Shown here in pieces: positions 24,669-32,235 of a stretch of 32,235 nt of DNA. Positions within the stretch are counted from its first letter, which is position 1; each line of letters starts with the position of its first letter. This DNA comes from Myxococcota bacterium (GTDB taxonomy: Bacteria > Myxococcota_A > UBA796 > CAJQPC01): assembly GCA_023150775.1 (NCBI GenBank), contig JAKLKE010000025.1:1-32235 (forward strand), in the 5' to 3' direction. Position numbers and translations under genes: made by a program. The notes below the pieces were generated by a model. It was not told the DNA's origin and searched no databases. It worked only from the letters and a program-made list of their open reading frames with translations.

Positions 24669-26294
24669 ATGAAGGGACTGTTCGGGCTGCTCTTTGTCCT
24701 GGTCACGCTGTGCCTGCCCCGGCTCGCCGCCGCCCAGGAGACCCCACCCCAAGGCGCCTCCGGGAACAGCGGCGGCTCCACCTGGGACACGATTCAGAAG
24801 GACAAACGCCTCGTCTGGGGCTCGGACATGGAGGGCGGCGGCCCCTTCATCTTCCCCCGCGAAGACGACCCGGAGCAGGTCACCGGCTTTGAGGTAGACC
24901 TCGCCGACAAGCTCGGGGAGTACCTCCAGGTGACGCCGGAGTTCTCCCAAGGCCAGTGGGACAAGCTCCTCGATCTGCTGCGCGCCGAGAAGGTGCAGCT
25001 CGTCATCAACGGCTACGAGTGGTCCCCGGAGCGCGCCGAGCTGTTTGAGGCGTCGATGCCGTACTACGTCTACGCCCTGCAGCTCATGGCGCGGAGCGAC
25101 GACGCCGGGATCACCTCCTGGGACGACCTCAAGAAGCCCCGCCCCGACGGCGCCCTGATGAAGATCGGCGTGTTGACCGGCTCGGCCTCTCAAGAGGTGA
25201 TGGAGGAGCACTGTGGGTCGCTGTGTGAGGTGATCGGCTACGACGGCAACACCGACGCCATGCGGGAGGTGGAGACGGGCAAGCTCGACGCTACGCTACA
25301 AGACACGCCCATCGCCTCGTTTTATGGGCCGAGCTTCCCCGCCCTGCGCCCCATCGCTGAGCCCGTCGCGCCGGGCTATTACGTCATCTACGCCCGAAAA
25401 GGGGACAAACAGCTCATCCAGGCGGTGAACGAGGCGCTCATCCTCATGCTGCGAAACGGCGAGCTGGAGCGCATCTACAGCCGCTATGGCATCTGGGACA
25501 AACAGCAGCAGCAGCTCTTCACCCTCGCCGAGCACGCGAAGTTTTTCGGCTACGAGAAGGCCGCCCAGGTGAAGGTGAACACCGCCGACGCGCCGCTCAC
25601 CCAGGCTGAAGTCGCGGTGACGAGCACCCGCAAGCGGGGCTGGGTCGTGGTGCAAGACTACTTCCCCGTGCTGGTGAAGTCCGCCGGGCTCACCGTGGTG
25701 CTCGCCGGGTTGTCCTTCCCCTTGGCGGTGCTCGCGGGCATCCTCATCGCCGTCGGTCGTCTGTACGGCCCGGCCTGGGTGCGCCTGCCGCTCACGGCCT
25801 ATGTCGAGTTTCTGCGCGGCACGCCGCTCATGCTCCAGCTCTACTTCATCTTCTTCTTGTTGCCTGAGCTCGGCGTGAACATCCCGGCCTTCACCACGGC
25901 GGTCTTGGGCCTGGCGATCAACTACTCGGCCTATGAGTCGGAGATCTACCGCGCGGGCATCCAGGCCATCCCCGGCGGGCAGATGGAGGCGGCGCTGTCT
26001 CTGGGCATGTCGCCCACCCAGGCGATCTTCCGGGTGATCGTGCCCCAGGCCGTGCGTATCGTCATCCCGCCCGTGGTGAACGACTTCATCGCCCTGTTTA
26101 AGGACACCTCGGTGTGCTCCGTCGTCACGCTCATTGAGCTGACCAAACGGTTCACCGTCTTGTCCATGAGCACCCAAGCCGTCGTGGAGATGATGCTCAT
26201 GACCGCGTTTCTGTACCTCGTGATGAGCTACCCCATGTCTCTGCTCGCCCGGAACATCGAGAAGCGCCTCGGCGGCTCGGGGGTGAACGTATGA
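24669..26294 (+). CDS. Amino-acid ABC transporter, fused substrate-binding and permease protein
   Basis: The 541-residue protein starts at the ATG at 24669, with GAGGAG upstream inside the barrel gene's end. A signal peptide ends near 'AAAQ' (about residue 23). Residues about 40-290 are a family 3 periplasmic binding domain of the GlnH/HisJ type: 'GFEVDLADKLGEYL', 'VQLVINGYEWSPERAELFEAS', and 'AVNEALILMLRNGELERIYSRYG'. Residues about 328-541 are the permease, with several membrane helices, 'YVEFLRGTPLMLQLYF' and the ATPase-docking loop 'EAALSLGMSPTQAIFRVIVP'. Such GlnH-GlnP fusions place the receptor on the transporter, so no free binding protein is needed. The substrate is probably a polar amino acid. 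The ATPase gene starts inside its stop codon (ATGA). Confidence 0.93.
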   Translation: MKGLFGLLFVLVTLCLPRLAAAQETPPQGASGNSGGSTWDTIQKDKRLVWGSDMEGGGPFIFPREDDPEQVTGFEVDLADKLGEYLQVTPEFSQGQWDKLLDLLRAEKVQLVINGYEWSPERAELFEASMPYYVYALQLMARSDDAGITSWDDLKKPRPDGALMKIGVLTGSASQEVMEEHCGSLCEVIGYDGNTDAMREVETGKLDATLQDTPIASFYGPSFPALRPIAEPVAPGYYVIYARKGDKQLIQAVNEALILMLRNGELERIYSRYGIWDKQQQQLFTLAEHAKFFGYEKAAQVKVNTADAPLTQAEVAVTSTRKRGWVVVQDYFPVLVKSAGLTVVLAGLSFPLAVLAGILIAVGRLYGPAWVRLPLTAYVEFLRGTPLMLQLYFIFFLLPELGVNIPAFTTAVLGLAINYSAYESEIYRAGIQAIPGGQMEAALSLGMSPTQAIFRVIVPQAVRIVIPPVVNDFIALFKDTSVCSVVTLIELTKRFTVLSMSTQAVVEMMLMTAFLYLVMSYPMSLLARNIEKRLGGSGVNV

Positions 26295-27037
26295 TTCACG
26301 TCGACTCCCTCTTCAAACGCCACGGCGAGCTCGAGATCCTCAAGGGCATCTCGCTCACGGTCAACCGGGGTGAGGTCGCGGCGATCATCGGGCCGTCTGG
26401 CGGCGGCAAGTCTACGTTCTTGCGCTGCATCAACGGCCTGGAGACCTTCCAGGGCGGCGCCGTGCGCGTCGGCCCCCACGTGCTCTCGGCGAACCTGCAC
26501 CCGCGCAGAGACGCCGCGCAGCTCCAGAAGGTGCGGAAGGTCGTCGGCTTCGTCTTCCAGCAGTTCAACCTCTTCCCGCACCTGAGCGTGCTCGGAAACC
26601 TCATCGAGGCGCCGATGCTCGTGGACAAGGAGCCCAAAGAGGCCGCCGTCGCCCGCGCCGTGTCGCTCTTGGACCGTGTGGGCCTGCTCGCGAAGGCCGA
26701 GGCCTACCCCCGCGACCTCTCCGGCGGCCAGCAGCAGCGTGTGGCCATCGCCCGCACCCTGATGATGCGCCCCGAGGCGATCCTCTTTGATGAGCCCACC
26801 TCAGCGCTGGACCCGGTGATGGCCAACGAGGTGCTCGGGGTGATCTCCGATCTCGCCAAGGCCGACCAGACGATGATCGTCGTGACCCACTCCATGCGCT
26901 TCGCCCGGCAGGTGAGCGATCACGTTCATGTCTTCGCCGGGGGCCATGACGTCGAGTTTGGGCCGCCGGACAAGGTCTTCGGCGACCCCCAGCACGAGAC
27001 GACCAAGGCCTTCTTAAAAGAGGCCGGCAAAGACTGA
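26291..27037 (+). CDS. glnQ: Amino-acid ABC transporter ATP-binding protein (GlnQ-like)
   Basis: The 248-residue ATPase has Walker A 'GPSGGGKST' (34-42), Q-loop 'FVFQQFNLFPHLSVLGN', signature 'LSGGQQQRVAIART', Walker B 'ILFDEPTSALDP' and H-loop 'VVTHSM'. It powers import by the preceding fused binding protein-permease and is translationally coupled to it by an ATGA overlap. It matches the polar amino acid subfamily (GlnQ/HisP/ArtP). The final 'KAFLKEAG' tail is usual. The gene ends 5 bases before the convergent YihY-like gene, and GAGGC/GCCTC arms at 27036-27051 span both stops. Confidence 0.95.
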   Translation: MIHVDSLFKRHGELEILKGISLTVNRGEVAAIIGPSGGGKSTFLRCINGLETFQGGAVRVGPHVLSANLHPRRDAAQLQKVRKVVGFVFQQFNLFPHLSVLGNLIEAPMLVDKEPKEAAVARAVSLLDRVGLLAKAEAYPRDLSGGQQQRVAIARTLMMRPEAILFDEPTSALDPVMANEVLGVISDLAKADQTMIVVTHSMRFARQVSDHVHVFAGGHDVEFGPPDKVFGDPQHETTKAFLKEAGKD

Positions 27038-27042
27038 GGCGC

Positions 27043-27933
27043 CTAGGCCTCGTCTCGGCCCACTGGCGGCGGCGCGGAGACGAGGCGGCGTTTCCAGCGG
27101 GGCGTGGGCCGCGTCGTCTTGCCGCCCCGTTGTTTGAGCAGCGCCGCGTCGATCTCCGCGCCGAAGAGCACGCAGGACGCCGTGAGCTGCAAGAACAGGA
27201 GCAGGCCGATCGCCGCGCCTAAGGAGCCATAGGTGGCGCCGAGGTCGGCGACGCGGGTAACGTAGAGCTGAAACCCCTCGGCCACGGCCACGAAGCCCAA
27301 GGTCGCGATCACGCTGCCCCAGCTCGCCCAGCGCCAGGCCAGCGGCGTGTCCGCGGCGACGCGGTAGAGCACGTTCACCAAGAGGTGCAGGGTGAGCAGC
27401 ACCACGGGCAGGCGCAGCACGGTGAGGGTCGAGAGCGTGCCCATCGAGATCAGCCCAGCCTCGGCCATCGCCGTGAACGCCCAGGCGCCGCCGGTGAGCA
27501 GAAACACCACGAACAGGCTCAACAAGAGGCCGAGCCCGGTCATGACCGCCGCCATGAGCCGGTCGAGGAGCATGTTCCGTGGCGTCGGCGTGGCGTAGGC
27601 GACGTTCACCCCCTGGATCAAGCTGTTTACAGCCTTCTCGCCGCTGTAGACCGCGAGGCCGAAGGCCAAGAGCGCCCGGGGCGCCGAGCGCGCCTCCACC
27701 ACCCGGCCCAGCTCCGCCAAGAACAGCGTGGCGATGTCCGGCGGGAAGGTCTCCTGGATGACGAGCTGCAGCGTGCGGAGCTGGGCGTCGAGGTGCAGGA
27801 GCGTGAGCACATCGAGGAGCGCGACGATGAACGGCAGTCCCGCGAACAGCAGGTAATACGCCGCCGCCGAGGCCCGCTCAGGGAGGCGATGCTGTGCCGT
27901 GCTGAACCACAGCGCGATGACGAGCGCCTTCAT
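27043..27933 (-). CDS. YihY/BrkB-family inner-membrane protein
   Basis: The 296-residue protein has six predicted membrane helices and the features of the YihY/BrkB (UPF0761) family: an N-terminal 'ERASAAAYYLLFAGLPFIVALL', a central helical pair around 'GLGLLLSLFVVFLLTGG', 'VLYRVAADTPLAWRWASWGSVIAT', and the conserved end 'YGSLGAAIGLLLFLQLTASCVLFGAEIDAALL'. A basic cytoplasmic tail follows. The molecular function of this family is not settled; older claims of RNase activity or serum resistance are not evident from the sequence. The ribosome site is weak. It is transcribed in the same direction as the atp operon, but about 100 bases and a hairpin separate them. Confidence 0.9.
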   Translation of the reverse strand: MKALVIALWFSTAQHRLPERASAAAYYLLFAGLPFIVALLDVLTLLHLDAQLRTLQLVIQETFPPDIATLFLAELGRVVEARSAPRALLAFGLAVYSGEKAVNSLIQGVNVAYATPTPRNMLLDRLMAAVMTGLGLLLSLFVVFLLTGGAWAFTAMAEAGLISMGTLSTLTVLRLPVVLLTLHLLVNVLYRVAADTPLAWRWASWGSVIATLGFVAVAEGFQLYVTRVADLGATYGSLGAAIGLLLFLQLTASCVLFGAEIDAALLKQRGGKTTRPTPRWKRRLVSAPPPVGRDEA

Positions 27934-27983
27934 GCCGAGAGCCTAACATCACCCCCCACCTGCACGAGCCCCAGAGCGCAGAA

Positions 27984-28011
27984 GACCGCCAAGAGTGAGC
28001 CCTTGGCGGTC
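27984..28011 (-). terminator. Hairpin terminator of the atp operon
   Basis: GACCGCCAAG (27984-27993) and CTTGGCGGTC (28002-28011) form a perfect 10-base stem with an 8-base loop, 24 bases after atpC. No long T-tract follows on the - strand, but the stem is very stable and well placed. Confidence 0.65.
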
Positions 28012-28035
28012 CTCAGCGCGGTCTCAGCGACAGGC

Positions 28036-28428
28036 TCAGGCGAGCAGGCGCGCCCGGGAGAGCTTGGCGTTACGCTCCGCCGTCTTCCACTCGCCGCTGT
28101 TCGGGTCGAGGGAGACGAGCTCCTTCTCGGCGGCGTCTAAAGCGGCGCGGGCGGCGGCCTTGTCGATGCCGCCGGCCTCTTCACAGGAGGTGGTGAGGAG
28201 CACGAGGCGATCCGGGCCCGCCTCAGCGAAGCCTTCGCCGACGACGAAGACCGCGCGCTCGCCGCCGTCGCTGGTGATGGTCACCAGCCCCGGCTCGACG
28301 ACGGTGAGGAAAGGGACGTGGTCGGGCAGCACACCGAACTCACCGAAGAAGCCCGGGGCGCGGACCTCTTTGGCGACGGACTTGTGCGCGACCTTGGTCG
28401 GCGTGACGATCTCAACGGCGATAGGCAT
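28036..28428 (-). CDS. atpC: ATP synthase F1 epsilon subunit
   Basis: The 130-residue protein is collinear with AtpC. It has an N-terminal beta sandwich ('VEIVTPTKVAHKSVAKEVRAP'-like start, then 'GEFGVLPDHVPFLTVVEPG') and a C-terminal helical hairpin from about residue 90. It forms part of the central stalk and regulates ATP hydrolysis through the C-terminal helices. GAGGAA lies just upstream of the ATG. It is the last gene of the operon, 31 bases after atpD. Confidence 0.96.
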   Translation of the reverse strand: MPIAVEIVTPTKVAHKSVAKEVRAPGFFGEFGVLPDHVPFLTVVEPGLVTITSDGGERAVFVVGEGFAEAGPDRLVLLTTSCEEAGGIDKAAARAALDAAEKELVSLDPNSGEWKTAERNAKLSRARLLA

Positions 28429-28459
28429 CGGTTCCTCGTGAAGCGCCTAGGCGCTCAGC

Positions 28460-30822
<2,363 letters not shown>

Positions 30823-30858
30823 AGCGGGCTCCTTGAGCGAGTTTCCCGAGGGAGAAGA

Positions 30859-32235
<1,377 letters not shown>

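Overview
The window is GC-rich DNA, densely packed with genes on both strands. The gene content suggests a Myxococcota-like (delta-proteobacterial) chromosome. Pointers to this are the many lipoproteins, a CotH protein with a MopE-type Asp/Cys-rich motif, a haem/copper monooxygenase-like lipoprotein, a choice-of-anchor-D lipoprotein, an Rpn-like family protein and frequent GTG starts with GTGA/ATGA overlaps. This assignment is inference from gene families; no rRNA or tRNA gene was seen.

Region 1 (1-4967) is the most unusual part. A truncated alpha-helical TPR-like gene, an unrecognised 242-residue gene and an 814-residue CHAT-SAVED protein form a + strand operon. The third protein also carries a C-terminal HExxH metallopeptidase-like segment. 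A small ECF-type sigma factor faces it on the - strand. CHAT is a caspase-like protease and SAVED senses cyclic oligonucleotides, so this looks like a signal-activated proteolytic defence or suicide locus. It recalls the SAVED-CHAT/caspase/sigma-factor set reported beside a type III-B CRISPR system in Haliangium ochraceum, but with a different domain order and an extra protease-like domain. No cyclase, Cas10 or CRISPR array is visible here; one could lie left of base 1.

Region 2 (5203-18661) is mostly housekeeping and envelope genes. They are an Nfu-type Fe-S carrier with an overlapping lipoprotein, a type II asparaginase, a fused homocysteine methyltransferase/methylene-THF reductase, an ArsH-like flavoprotein, a CotH-MopE-lectin-like lipoprotein, a serine beta-lactamase-fold lipoprotein, an SbcD/SbcC-like (YhaO/YhaN-like) nuclease-ATPase pair, a cytochrome c/copper monooxygenase-like lipoprotein and a cupin.

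Region 3 (18654-23577) begins with a roughly 400-base non-coding stretch of tandem and inverted 'CACAGAGG' repeats. Two overlapping GT-C-type membrane glycosyltransferase-like genes follow, then an Rpn-like PD-(D/E)XK protein whose 3' end is a 24-base coding repeat followed by an apparent out-of-frame continuation.

Region 4 (23707-27933) holds a probable amino-acid uptake operon: an outer-membrane barrel, a fused binding protein/permease and an ATPase. A YihY/BrkB-family membrane protein converges on it.

Region 5 (27984-32235) is the distal part of the F1 ATP synthase operon on the - strand, transcribed atpA-atpG-atpD-atpC, with a hairpin after atpC. atpA runs off the right edge.
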